Positions 1 through 8,499 of a stretch of 62,135 bases of DNA are shown here, in pieces (the stretch's first letter is position 1; each line of letters starts with the position of its first letter). Both the position numbers and the translations under genes were made by a program. Location: contig CAJXQC010000019.1 of assembly GCA_913058495.1 (NCBI GenBank), positions 1 through 62,135 on the forward strand. Direction: 5' to 3'. Under the pieces are notes generated by a model. It saw only the letters and a list, made by a program, of their open reading frames with translations, was not told where the DNA came from and ran no database searches. Origin of the DNA: an uncultured Balneola sp. GTDB taxonomy: Bacteria; Bacteroidota; Rhodothermia; Balneolales; Balneolaceae.

Positions 1-156
1 CCTGTTTGCTTAAATAGTACAATACGTACTTTTTACAAGATATGAGCGGCGAGGGTTTTCGGTTTTTGTGAAAGTAACAGAATTAATTAGTTACCTGAAA
101 GTTAAAAATAGCGGAGCCAGTACCCCGAGTCCGCCTTGAAACGCTTGTTATAAGGC
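1..156 (-). repeat. attC-like site, left array, left-most (end not resolved)
   Basis: On the minus strand the site starts with the R'' core GCCTTATAAC, followed by AAGCGTTTCAAGGCGG. That arm is nearly identical to the arm of the neighbouring attC at 469-566. The opposite arm is not clear before the window edge; a GCCGCTC stretch near 45-52 could be its remnant. The right half is well supported, the left half is not. Confidence 0.55.
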
Positions 157-468
157 GCTTGGTTTATAGATTTCATTTCGTGCTAATTTAATGAGTTCAG
201 CAATTTCAGTACAATGTTCCAGATTGCTCTGTAATCCCATATTCTCAGTTGCGATTCGATTCAAGTAATTTGCTAATTCAAAAACCTCAGAATCTTCAAT
301 TGCTAAACGGAATGCTTTTGGAACATAACTTTGATATTCGTCTCTAACATTTTCGTGATCGTTCACCCCAATTGGATCCTAATCTTCCCAAAGAATTTCA
401 TCAATTCTCTTGTAAAGTTTAGCCTGTTCTGAAGTTAGTTTTGACCCATTTTTTTGAATCTCTTTCAA
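148..468 (-). pseudogene. Small cassette-encoded hypothetical protein, interrupted by an amber codon
   Basis: Read on the minus strand, an open frame begins with TTG at 468, directly inside the cassette start. It would encode 106 residues (LKEIQKNGSKLTSEQAKLY...) but meets TAG at 379-381 (codon 30). The frame then continues without shift as DPIGVNDHENVRDEYQSYVP to its TAA at 148-150. TAG is one base from TGG, which would give EDWDPIGVND. If the TAG is genuine, only a 72-residue product from GTG 366 could still be made. The stop codon lies within the attC R'' core, as is common for cassette genes. I do not recognise a function; the product is small, soluble and acidic. Confidence 0.65.
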
Positions 469-566
469 GCCTTATAACGACCCCGCGTTTAAGCGGCGAG
501 CCGAGATTTTAATATTAAAGTTTCGAACCCTAAACGAGTCCGCTTGAAACGCTTGTTATACTGCAA
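469..566 (-). repeat. attC site between the two left-array cassettes
   Basis: Read on minus, it starts TTGCAGTATAAC (R'') and ends G-TTATAAGGC (R'). The inner arms GCGTTTCAAGCGG and CCGCTTAAACGC pair perfectly except for one unpaired C. An extrahelical base of this kind is the strand-choice mark known for classical attC hairpins. Length is about 98 bp. Confidence 0.82.
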
Positions 567-567
567 G

Positions 568-1020
568 TTAGCTTACAATTATAGGCTGAACATATTTAAT
601 ATTACAGCCATTTAAAATTAAAACACCATATTCCCAACCAAGATTACCGGGTTTTGATGGAGCGTTATTAAAACTCCAAATTTTATCTCCGGATTCATAA
701 TGATTTAGAAAGCTTTCAGCAGATTGTTTACTTCTTTGTTTCTCCCATTTTAAAACTTTCCTCTCGTCGTCAGTTAATTCAGTTGAACTAGTGTCAGTTT
801 TTGAAAAATCTGTATGGTAGTCGAAAACTGTTTCAAAGAAAAAAATCTCAACTGAGTCGGGATGAATTTCTCGAAGTAACCAATTATTGGATAAAGATTT
901 GGAATAAAATTTAAATTCCTCAGATGAAGAATAACTACTACACTCATCAATATTGTTTCGGTTTGTTGAACAGGAGACGCAAAAACAAAACAATAAGAAA
1001 AAGTAAGCTAGTTTGTTCAT
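568..1020 (-). CDS. Cassette-encoded lipoprotein of unknown function
   Basis: The protein is 150 residues. It starts with a lipoprotein signal peptide whose lipobox is VSC at about residues 15-17 (MNKLAYFFLLFCFCVSCSTN), so it should be lipid-anchored in the envelope. The rest is a soluble, charged domain I do not recognise (SLSNNWLLREIHPDSVEIFFFETVF). The ATG follows the cassette start GTTATACTGCAA with no spacer and the TAA is one base before R''. The gene therefore fills the cassette and has no room for its own leader or ribosome site; it probably depends on read-through transcription or leaderless initiation. Confidence 0.75.
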   Translation of the reverse strand: MNKLAYFFLLFCFCVSCSTNRNNIDECSSYSSSEEFKFYSKSLSNNWLLREIHPDSVEIFFFETVFDYHTDFSKTDTSSTELTDDERKVLKWEKQRSKQSAESFLNHYESGDKIWSFNNAPSKPGNLGWEYGVLILNGCNIKYVQPIIVS

Positions 1021-1031
1021 TTGCAGTATAA

Positions 1032-1080
1032 CATATTAATATACGACATGGGTTATCTTATAAGACGTCGCATAATGTCT
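1032..1080 (-). other. Possible attI-like site at the head of the left array
   Basis: Upstream of the first cassette, the minus strand reads ATGTCGTATATTAATATG and then the crossover G-TT. This is similar to the attI-like site of the right array, ATGCGTCATATTCTTATG, at the same place relative to its first cassette, and unlike the end of an attC. A nearby GTCGCATAATGTC (about 1067-1079) recurs in related form at about 1139-1153. The region 1080-1253 shows no trace of an integrase. Inference from a short match. Confidence 0.4.
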
Positions 1081-1253
1081 GAGAAACATTCATTAAACAA
1101 CTTCTAATAATGATTTTGGATTATTATCCGCCAAAAAATGTCGCATAACATTGAATCTCAAGATAGCAAAAGCATCAAATAAAACAAGCACTAAGAGCGA
1201 CCGTAAGATGGTAAGTCTTGCTTAGTTGGCCTTCTTTAAGAAAAGATAAAAAA

Positions 1254-1814
1254 TCACTCTATAGTTGGTGGGTCAGAGATATTGCCGGCCATCCAATCGT
1301 TTAGCACTCTTATTTTCTCACGATATGGTTTTACTGCCGGCCAGTTGTGCTTTGTAGAATCCACCATTTCCTGGCGTATTTCAAATACCTTATACATTCC
1401 GTCCACGATCTCTTTTTTCTGCTCAGCGGTTAAATATTCATTTTTATTTACTGCGTCTACCTCTGATTGCAACTCTTTTTTTTCTTCGTCGATGGATTCC
1501 TGTTCGTCTATACCGGTTATGGTATCATAGATCGCGCTTTCAATATCTTTAAACTCCTGAACATCCCAACCATTCTTAACCAGATATTCATCTCTGGCTT
1601 TAAAGTAAGCTTCTACCACACTGTCATACTTCTCTGCGTTCGCCCGATATTCTCTCTCTAACTTATGAGTTTCGATTCTGGTTTTCATCCAACTCTCAAC
1701 TTCAGCGGTACTAAGTGATCTAATTTCATGCTGTGCATTAATGTTCGTAGTCAGGAGCATTAAAAATGCTACACATATTCCTGATTTGAAAAATTGTACT
1801 CCCACCCTCATCAT
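1254..1814 (-). CDS. Secreted coiled-coil protein of unknown function, coupled to mscS
   Basis: The protein is 186 residues with a signal peptide (hydrophobic core about residues 11-25, cleavage after NINAQ). The mature part is strongly charged and helical (ESIDEEKKELQSEVDAVNKNEYLTAEQKKEI), probably coiled coil, and periplasmic. Its start overlaps the stop of the upstream channel gene by 4 bases (ATGA), so the two are translationally coupled. I do not recognise the family; the context suggests a periplasmic partner of the channel. Confidence 0.75.
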   Translation of the reverse strand: MMRVGVQFFKSGICVAFLMLLTTNINAQHEIRSLSTAEVESWMKTRIETHKLEREYRANAEKYDSVVEAYFKARDEYLVKNGWDVQEFKDIESAIYDTITGIDEQESIDEEKKELQSEVDAVNKNEYLTAEQKKEIVDGMYKVFEIRQEMVDSTKHNWPAVKPYREKIRVLNDWMAGNISDPPTIE

Positions 1815-2686
1815 ATCTCCTTGTTATTCTTGTTCTCTTTATAAACCAACGTCCGGTATGGGAAAGGAATTTCAATTCCCTCTTTGTCGAACCGTTTTTT
1901 GATGCTTTCATTGAGATCTGTACCCAATACAAATGCCTTGGGTGGATCTTCTGCCCATGCCCAGGCTCTGAGGTTTACGGATGAATCTCCAAAAGAAATG
2001 ACTCTGACCGGCACTAAAGGTTCTCCGGCCTCTTTTTGTTCATCATTTCTTCCGTCTATAAAATTGGGATGAGCTTCTACCTCCTCCTGCATGATCTTTC
2101 GGGCCAGATCAATATCAGAATCATAGCTGATGCCGAGATCGATCCATTTTATGATCTTATCATCTCCGTAGTTCGAATTAATAAGCACTTCGTTACTGAT
2201 AACCGAGTTAGGGATAATAATGCGCTTGTTTTCAAAATTACGAATAACGGTATGTCTTAGGTTGATATCCTCTACAACTCCATTTAAAGTAGTTTGCAGT
2301 GATAGTCTGTCACCGATCTTATACGGTTTAAAGATCACGATAAACACACCACTCACAATATTGGCAAGCGCTTGTTGAGCAGCAAAACCAACAGCAATAG
2401 CCAATAAACCGGCACTGGCAAACATACCCTTTGCAATAACTCTGAATTCCGGAACTATATAGATCGAAAAACCGATCCCAACCAAATAGATCAGAACAGT
2501 TACTCCTCTTTTCAGGAATTTTAAGTTGGTAAGGTCCGAAAGCCCCTCTTCTTGTTCCGATATCTTAATTGCTCTTCTGAAAAGTCTGGCTGATACAGCT
2601 GCAGCCACTATCGTTAAAAAAAGAATTACCCCGATGGACACAAGCATCAAGTATTGTTCGGGTATAAGGTTTTTAATTGCTTCCAT
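1811..2686 (-). CDS. Small-conductance mechanosensitive channel, MscS family
   Basis: The protein is 291 residues, the size of E. coli MscS (286). There is an N-terminal transmembrane helix at about residues 12-35 and a second at about 60-80. The pore-lining third helix and beta-domain entry carry the family motif (AGLLAIAVGFAAQQALANIVSGVFIV, then FKPYKIGDRL). The beta and alpha/beta C-terminal domains follow. It releases osmolytes on hypo-osmotic shock. It overlaps the upstream lipoprotein gene by one base and the downstream gene by four, so it is the middle of a three-gene operon. Confidence 0.92.
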   Translation of the reverse strand: MEAIKNLIPEQYLMLVSIGVILFLTIVAAAVSARLFRRAIKISEQEEGLSDLTNLKFLKRGVTVLIYLVGIGFSIYIVPEFRVIAKGMFASAGLLAIAVGFAAQQALANIVSGVFIVIFKPYKIGDRLSLQTTLNGVVEDINLRHTVIRNFENKRIIIPNSVISNEVLINSNYGDDKIIKWIDLGISYDSDIDLARKIMQEEVEAHPNFIDGRNDEQKEAGEPLVPVRVISFGDSSVNLRAWAWAEDPPKAFVLGTDLNESIKKRFDKEGIEIPFPYRTLVYKENKNNKEI

Positions 2687-4299
2687 TATCTAAAATCTAT
2701 TTTTACTTCTGAAGTAAATCCTCTCTGGATGTTAATGTTTTGCTGAATATAGTAAGGCTCAGGTTTTATATACGGATCAACTGAACCATAATCCCAAACA
2801 CCATTTTCGTTATTATCCTGGAATATGATCAACGTATACTTTATTGGAGGAATATTTTCAATTGATATGAAATTTGAAAAAGTAGAATCAACGGAAAAAG
2901 TATTCTTATCATCATAAAGTTGCATTCTGAACGCTTTGGTAGAATCTTTTGATGATACATCAATTTCGATCCCGCCAAAATTAACCGGATCCCAGATATC
3001 AGGATCTATAAGTTGTCTTTTTCTTTTGAGTGGATTCCAGACCAAAAACTTGTAATCTACTCCCTGTAACCAGTTCTCTTGTGGTGGAATGGTTAGTTTA
3101 TTGTCTTGAATACTGATATTCGGCCAATTCTTAAAGTCTACATCTCCTTCAATTACTACGGTGGAATCAACAACTTCCTGTTGCGAAATCGGGCGAATAA
3201 ATTCAACGATCAAGCTTTCATCGGGATAAAGACCGTTCTCGCCATTAAATGTTAAAATATCTTGGCTAACCGTGTCTTCCTGATCACTTCCTAAAAAACT
3301 TTCTCCCAAGCCTATTGCTTCATTTCCCGAAGGATCGGTTATTCCTGAAAAATTTAGTCTGTAACTTGAATTGGCAACTAACGGCTGCCTTGCATATGCA
3401 AAAGCTATAAAAGGTTCTTGCTCAGGAATATATAGAGGGAAAGCTGTTGTATACTCATTTCCTGATGAGTCTTCAATTGAAATACTTGTTTGTGGCGTAA
3501 ACCTTACTTCTTCTCCAAAACGAAATCTCATTCGCTGAGTTGAAAGTAAACCGATGGCCTGTAATTTCGGCTTTAACGTATCTACTTCAAACCAGTAAGC
3601 TACGTCCAAAGTATCTTTTCCATTGTCAGATAAATTGATGAATTCTGTATTCATGGGTCTTGCTGTTTCATTTGACCTGTCCCAGATCTTGTTTCTGTTT
3701 CGGTCGTCTAGAGCAAACGCTCTGTATCTTCCCTCCCGTAAATATCCAAATCTGAAAACCCCACCGGTATCCGGTTCCGAAGAATAATTAGCCGGCTTTG
3801 TTAAATCAAAAGGCTCTCTGTACAGCATCACCCTAATATCTGCCTGAGCTTTTCCGGTTTCCGCATTTCGTAACCTCCCAAGTATCTCACCCTTGTCAAT
3901 CTCATCCCCTGTTGAAACAGCTAATTGAATTGGAGCTCCAATTTTATTACTTCGAGTATCTGTAGTGTTTCCTCCAACAGTTATTATCACTGTTGTTGAA
4001 TCAGGGAGCTCACTTTTAAACTCAACCGTAGCTGTTTTTCTTCTCCATTTAACTTCGTATTCAATACCTAAATCGGGTTCTATTGTCAGCTCTTTCTCGA
4101 AAGAAGATCTATTAACAAACTCCGAAAACTCAAAACTGATCTTTCTTTCTTCAAAATTTACAGTGCCTGTTTCAGGAGAAGTTTCTTCGATCTTTGGCCC
4201 AGTTTTATCTGCCGGTCCACCAGTTGGGGCAATGGGCGTAGCACAGGAAAAAAATAATGTTACAACAAGTAACACGTTTATGTGATGTATCAATCTCAA
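2686..4299 (-). CDS. Ig-like domain (SbsA/Big_5 type) lipoprotein
   Basis: The protein is 537 residues with a lipoprotein signal (lipobox FSCAT at about residues 17-21). The N-terminal part of the mature protein has the Big_5/SbsA-type Ig opening typical of Bacteroidota: GPKIEETSPETGTVNFEERK, then the beta strands FEFSEFVNRSSFEKEL. A carboxypeptidase-regulatory-like stretch follows (GRLRNAETGKAQADIRVMLY, DDRNRNKIWD), and the C-terminal region has a similar DNNENGVWD motif. It is probably an outer-membrane-anchored structural or adhesive lipoprotein; the exact role is unknown. First gene of the operon with the MscS channel, and divergent from the gene at 4373. Confidence 0.8.
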   Translation of the reverse strand: MRLIHHINVLLVVTLFFSCATPIAPTGGPADKTGPKIEETSPETGTVNFEERKISFEFSEFVNRSSFEKELTIEPDLGIEYEVKWRRKTATVEFKSELPDSTTVIITVGGNTTDTRSNKIGAPIQLAVSTGDEIDKGEILGRLRNAETGKAQADIRVMLYREPFDLTKPANYSSEPDTGGVFRFGYLREGRYRAFALDDRNRNKIWDRSNETARPMNTEFINLSDNGKDTLDVAYWFEVDTLKPKLQAIGLLSTQRMRFRFGEEVRFTPQTSISIEDSSGNEYTTAFPLYIPEQEPFIAFAYARQPLVANSSYRLNFSGITDPSGNEAIGLGESFLGSDQEDTVSQDILTFNGENGLYPDESLIVEFIRPISQQEVVDSTVVIEGDVDFKNWPNISIQDNKLTIPPQENWLQGVDYKFLVWNPLKRKRQLIDPDIWDPVNFGGIEIDVSSKDSTKAFRMQLYDDKNTFSVDSTFSNFISIENIPPIKYTLIIFQDNNENGVWDYGSVDPYIKPEPYYIQQNINIQRGFTSEVKIDFR

Positions 4300-4372
4300 T
4301 GAATTATCGTACTATGGTTTTGGGATTTATCTTGCTAATATAACAAGCGGTCAACAACTTATTTAATTTAGA

Positions 4373-5737
4373 TTGCAACAACTTCGGAATTACATATTGA
4401 ACATCAGAGAGTTTAAAAAATTGGGTTTGGCCTGCTTTTTTATGATCGGAGTTGTGTTATCAGGTTGCCATTCTTATGTACTTGATGATGCTCAATTTGA
4501 TCTAAGAGATAGTTTTACCGCAGCAGATTATCAATCCTCTGAAGAACTGCTCAAAAAATTAAAGAAAAAAAATATCTACCGCTCCAAAGATCAGGTTTTA
4601 TATAATCTTGAAAGCGGGATGATCTATCATTTTTCGAATAAATATGACTCCAGCAGTTTCTATTTATCCAATGCAGAAAATGAAATTGATCAGAATTACA
4701 CAAAAAGTGTGAGCAGAGGTGTCGGTGCTTTCTTAACCAATGACAATAAACTGGTTTATGACGGCGAACCTTACGAAGATGTCTATTTGAATGCATTTAA
4801 AGCACTAAACTATATTCATCTTCAGGATTGGGAAGCAGCGTTAGTAGAAACCCGAAGGATGACATACAAAATGGAGCAACTTGATATAAAGATTAAAGGT
4901 CTGGCAAGTGCTTTTGCAAAATCTGATTCCACAGGTAAAACAGATTGGAAAACAGGTGATGTCAATATTCAGAACAGTGCTTTGGGACATTATCTCTCAA
5001 CGGTTCTTTATGCTAAAGCAGGTGATATCGATGACGCACGCATTGAAAGAGAGAAACTAGAAATTGCTTTAAAGGAACAAGCAACTTTAAGTACCGGTAG
5101 AAACATCGTGAAAAGTGATCTATCAAAATTGCAGAACTCAAATACTTATAATGTCTTACTTGCCGGATTTACCGGAAGAGCACCTTATAAAGTTCAGGAA
5201 GATGCCCGGGTCTTCATGGATGATTATGATGATGAAAAAGACAATGAATTCTATTTAAAATTCTCATTCCCTGTCCTCAGAACATATCATTCTGATATAA
5301 ATTATGTACGCGCAGTAATCAATGATTCTATAACCATCCCACTTGACCTTATTGAACAAATGGATAAAGTATCAGCTGAAGTATATAAAGCAAAACAACC
5401 GATTATATATTCCAGAGCATTGATTCGTGCAAGCTCGAAAGCAGTTGGCACTAAATTAATTTCGGGAGCAGTCAGAGAAAAGAATGAATTTTTGGGAGAT
5501 TTGTTACAGATTTTAGGGTTTATAGCTCAGGAAACCACCGAAAAAGCGGACCTGAGAAGCTGGCAAACAATGCCCGGACAAGCTTGGCTGAAAACCATTA
5601 AACTTCCCGAGGGCATAAATACTGTCCGTATCGAATATGTTGGGAGAAATGGAAGAGTACGGTATTTCGATGAATTTGATGTAAATATTACCCCCAAAAC
5701 AGAGCTTGAACTGGTAGAATCCATCTACGCTAACTAA
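4373..5737 (+). CDS. COG3014-like lipoprotein, partner of LpoB
   Basis: The protein is about 450 residues. The longest frame starts at TTG 4373, but TTG 4397 gives a tidier lipoprotein signal (MNIREFKKLGLACFFMIGVVLSGC); no ATG is available upstream of the lipobox. The mature N-terminus (YVLDDAQFDLRDSFTAADYQSSEELL) and the repeated helical segments look like TPR-type repeats. I recognise the COG3014 type, often found beside LpoB-like penicillin-binding-protein activators, and the next gene is exactly that. It probably acts in the envelope with LpoB in peptidoglycan synthesis control; that role is inferred from the pairing. Confidence 0.7.
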   Translation: MQQLRNYILNIREFKKLGLACFFMIGVVLSGCHSYVLDDAQFDLRDSFTAADYQSSEELLKKLKKKNIYRSKDQVLYNLESGMIYHFSNKYDSSSFYLSNAENEIDQNYTKSVSRGVGAFLTNDNKLVYDGEPYEDVYLNAFKALNYIHLQDWEAALVETRRMTYKMEQLDIKIKGLASAFAKSDSTGKTDWKTGDVNIQNSALGHYLSTVLYAKAGDIDDARIEREKLEIALKEQATLSTGRNIVKSDLSKLQNSNTYNVLLAGFTGRAPYKVQEDARVFMDDYDDEKDNEFYLKFSFPVLRTYHSDINYVRAVINDSITIPLDLIEQMDKVSAEVYKAKQPIIYSRALIRASSKAVGTKLISGAVREKNEFLGDLLQILGFIAQETTEKADLRSWQTMPGQAWLKTIKLPEGINTVRIEYVGRNGRVRYFDEFDVNITPKTELELVESIYAN

Positions 5738-5767
5738 GAACTTAACTTTAAAACAAAACCTACTATT

Positions 5768-6379
5768 ATGAAATATTCACTATTAACCGGATTGCTGCTA
5801 GCTTTTGTACTGGTTGGATGCCGGCCATCTCAAAAAATAACTCGTATAAATCCTGATACTACAACAGACCTTTCAGGCAAATGGAATGATACCGACGCAC
5901 GTTTGGTAGCAGAAGAAATGATTGCTGATGCTTTATCAAAGCCTTGGCTGAATCAATTCAACAGAAACAATCAGAAACCACCTGTGGTAATTGTCGGACG
6001 TGTCCGCAACGAAAGCATGGAACATATTGAAACAGAAGTATTCACTAAAGAACTTGAGCGGTCATTCGTGAACTCAGGAGGAATTTCTGTGGTAGCTAGT
6101 TCAGAAGAACGACAAGATGTTCGGGATGAGAGATTAGATCAGCAAGCCAATGCGTCTTATGAAACAACTAAGAAATTAGGTCAGGAACTCGGTGCCGATT
6201 TCATGTTGATCGGAAGCATAAACTCTATTGTTGATGAAGCTGTTGACAGCAGAACCCTCGCAGTATTCTACACTGTAAATCTTGAATTTGTTAATATACA
6301 AACCAATCAAAAAGTTTGGATCGGTAATAAAAAGATCAAAAAATTCATAGAGCGTCGAAATTACAGAGGCATGCCATAA
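5768..6379 (+). CDS. lpoB: Penicillin-binding protein activator LpoB-like lipoprotein
   Basis: The protein is 203 residues with a lipoprotein signal (lipobox VGCRP at about residues 17-21). The domain follows the LpoB pattern: DARLVAEEMIADAL, PVVIVGRVRNESMEHIETEVFTKELERS, then GADFMLIGSINSIVD and a strand-rich C-terminus (LEFVNIQTNQKVW). In enterobacteria LpoB stimulates PBP1b from the outer membrane. Here it follows the COG3014-like gene by 30 bp, so they form one transcript, ended by the hairpin at 6413. Confidence 0.82.
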   Translation: MKYSLLTGLLLAFVLVGCRPSQKITRINPDTTTDLSGKWNDTDARLVAEEMIADALSKPWLNQFNRNNQKPPVVIVGRVRNESMEHIETEVFTKELERSFVNSGGISVVASSEERQDVRDERLDQQANASYETTKKLGQELGADFMLIGSINSIVDEAVDSRTLAVFYTVNLEFVNIQTNQKVWIGNKKIKKFIERRNYRGMP

Positions 6380-6412
6380 TTTTTTAAAACTCTTTTTTTC
6401 TAAGATTTAAAT

Positions 6413-6446
6413 CAAAGGCTTTCAGTTTCTGGAAGTCTTTGTTTAT
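6413..6446 (+). terminator. Rho-independent terminator after lpoB
   Basis: An imperfect hairpin, CAAAGGCTTTC paired with GGAAGTCTTTG, is followed by a T-rich stretch (TTTATTTT) just before pncB. Confidence 0.6.
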
Positions 6447-6466
6447 TTTGGCATAATATTACAGAT

Positions 6467-7870
6467 ATGCTAAAAAACTACCCCGCCATTTACACCGACT
6501 ATTATGAGCTTACAATGGCTCAAGGATATTTTTTATCCGGTCGTAAATCTGATACTGCCTGCTTTGATTATTTTTTCAGAAAACTCCCCTTTAAGGGTGG
6601 GTATGCTGTATTTGCCGGTTTGAGTGATCTGTTAGAAATCCTAAAAGATTATAAGTTTAGTGATACAGAAATAGATTATTTACGAACTCAGGGTTTTAAA
6701 AATGAGTTTTTAGATTATCTGAAAAAATTTGAGTTAACCTGTGATATTCATGCAGCCAAGGAAGGAGAAATTGTATTTAATAATACACCTCTAGTCAGAG
6801 TAGAAGGAAATATAATTGAAGCTCAAATTATTGAAACGCTCTTACTTAACATTCTGAATTTTGAATCTTTGATTGCTACAAAAGCTTCAAGACTAAGAGA
6901 AGTAGCCGGTGACAGAACTGTGCTTGATTTCGGGCTCAGACGTTCTCAGGGATTTGGAGGAGTACAAGCCAGCAAAGCTTCTGTAATTGGCGGACTAAAT
7001 GGAAGCTCTAATGTTTATGCGGGATTGGTGCATGGTTTGAACGTAAGTGGAACCATGGCTCATTCCTGGATTCAGTCTTTTCCCGATGAGCTCACAGCAT
7101 TCCGGGCTTATGCGAAGTACTTTCCTGAAAATACAATACTTCTTGTTGATACTTATGATACCCTGAATCAAGGTATCCCGAATGCTGTAACAGTAGCAAA
7201 AGAACTCAAAGAGTCTGGTCATTCGTTAAAAGCAATCCGCTTAGACAGTGGTGATCTTGCATATCTATCCAAGAAAGCCCGAGAACTATTAGACCATGAG
7301 GGATTTGAAGATGTCAAGATCGCGGTTTCTAACCAGTTAGATGAATATTTGATCAAAAGCTTGCTGGATCAGAAAGCCCCTATTGATATATTTGGAGTCG
7401 GTACAAAATTGGTGACCGCTTACGACGATCCTGCTTTGGATGGAGTTTATAAACTAGCATCCGTTAACGGCCAACCTACTTTAAAAATATCAGAGAATGT
7501 CGAAAAAATAACACTTCCCGGAACAAAGAAAGTGACCAGATATTCCAATCCCGATGGTTCTTTTTATGCAGATGGCATTTCTCTTAATGATGAAGATAAA
7601 TTTTCAGTAATAGAACATCCTCATTTTCCTATTAAACAAACCAAGGTTGATAACATGAACTCGTCTCCCCTACTGGAGCCGGTGATGTTAAAAGGGAAAT
7701 TGAAAATTGATATTCCGTCCGCCTATGAAAGTGCTGAGTATTGTAAAGACCAATTACTAAAACTAAATCCTGAGTACAAACGATTTGATAATCCTCATGT
7801 TTATAAAGTGGGAATTAGTCGCAAATTAAAAGCACTCAGGGATCAACTAATCCAAACTAATTCGAACTGA
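6467..7870 (+). CDS. pncB: Nicotinate phosphoribosyltransferase
   Basis: The protein is 467 residues. It converts nicotinate and PRPP to nicotinate mononucleotide, the committed step of the Preiss-Handler salvage route to NAD. Recognisable family features are the N-terminal YTDYYELTMAQGYF, FDYFFRKLPFKGGYAVFAG, LDFGLRRSQG and SGTMAHSWIQSF, where the His is the conserved phosphorylated residue, and GVGTKLVTAYDDPALDGVYKL. The length fits the longer PncB type of Gram-positives and Bacteroidota. It is followed one base later by pncA, so nicotinamide can be deamidated and salvaged in sequence. Confidence 0.95.
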   Translation: MLKNYPAIYTDYYELTMAQGYFLSGRKSDTACFDYFFRKLPFKGGYAVFAGLSDLLEILKDYKFSDTEIDYLRTQGFKNEFLDYLKKFELTCDIHAAKEGEIVFNNTPLVRVEGNIIEAQIIETLLLNILNFESLIATKASRLREVAGDRTVLDFGLRRSQGFGGVQASKASVIGGLNGSSNVYAGLVHGLNVSGTMAHSWIQSFPDELTAFRAYAKYFPENTILLVDTYDTLNQGIPNAVTVAKELKESGHSLKAIRLDSGDLAYLSKKARELLDHEGFEDVKIAVSNQLDEYLIKSLLDQKAPIDIFGVGTKLVTAYDDPALDGVYKLASVNGQPTLKISENVEKITLPGTKKVTRYSNPDGSFYADGISLNDEDKFSVIEHPHFPIKQTKVDNMNSSPLLEPVMLKGKLKIDIPSAYESAEYCKDQLLKLNPEYKRFDNPHVYKVGISRKLKALRDQLIQTNSN

Positions 7871-7871
7871 C

Positions 7872-8498
7872 ATGTACGCACTCTTAATCATAGATGTTCA
7901 AAATGATTTCTGTCCCGGCGGTAAACTTGCTGTCCCTAATGGAGATGATGTAATTGTACCAATCAACAAACTGTCTCCCTTTTTCGAATATGTTATTCAA
8001 ACACAGGACTGGCATCCCAATAATCATTTAAGTTTTGCTTCCAATCATAAAAACAAAAATCCCTACGACACTATAGATCTCGATTACGGAGAACAGGTCT
8101 TATGGCCTAATCATTGTGTACAGGAAAGTCGTGGAGCGGAATTTCATCCTGATCTGGAAACTCTTCATACAAATATCATAGTCAGAAAGGGATTCAGGCC
8201 GGAGGTAGATTCTTATTCTGCCTTTTTTGAAAATGACAAAGCCACTAGTACCGGACTCAAAGGATATCTAGATTCGCTGAAAATAAGCACCGTTTTTATA
8301 TGTGGTCTTGCTACTGATTTCTGTGTTAAGTGGACGGCTTTGGATTCGGTAAAATCAGGATATAACACCTATTTGATATGTGATGCCATCAAAGGAATAG
8401 ATATTGATAACTCAGTACAATTGGCAATGAAAGAAATGTATGACAACGGCGTAGAATTTATCTTGTCTGATTATTTAATTCCTCTTTTGGACAACTGA
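7872..8498 (+). CDS. pncA: Nicotinamidase
   Basis: The protein is 208 residues, of the isochorismatase-like hydrolase family. It hydrolyses nicotinamide to nicotinate, feeding PncB. The catalytic triad is visible: Asp8 (LLIIDVQNDF), Lys106 (IVRKGF) and Cys151 (CGLATDFCVKWT). The metal-binding segment TQDWHPNNH provides Asp46, His48 and His52. It sits one base after pncB and one base before the FAD oxidoreductase, so all three are cotranscribed. Confidence 0.95.
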   Translation: MYALLIIDVQNDFCPGGKLAVPNGDDVIVPINKLSPFFEYVIQTQDWHPNNHLSFASNHKNKNPYDTIDLDYGEQVLWPNHCVQESRGAEFHPDLETLHTNIIVRKGFRPEVDSYSAFFENDKATSTGLKGYLDSLKISTVFICGLATDFCVKWTALDSVKSGYNTYLICDAIKGIDIDNSVQLAMKEMYDNGVEFILSDYLIPLLDN

Positions 8499-8499
8499 T

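Larger units (their letters stand above)
1..1032 (-). mobile_element. Gene-cassette array (integron type, no integrase in view)
   Basis: Two cassettes read on the minus strand. The first runs from about 1032 to 555: it opens with GTTATACTGCAA (1021-1032 read on minus) and closes with the exact reverse complement TTGCAGTATAAC (555-566). The second runs from 478 to 147: it opens with GTTATAAGGC (469-478) and closes with its exact reverse complement (147-156). This start/end complementarity is the known R'/R'' signature of integron cassettes. The attC bodies (AAGCGTTTCAAGCGG paired with CCGCTTAAACGC) resemble classical Vibrio-type sites. No intI lies beside the array start, so it looks like an integrase-less cluster of attC sites. 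It probably continues past the left edge. Confidence 0.8.
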
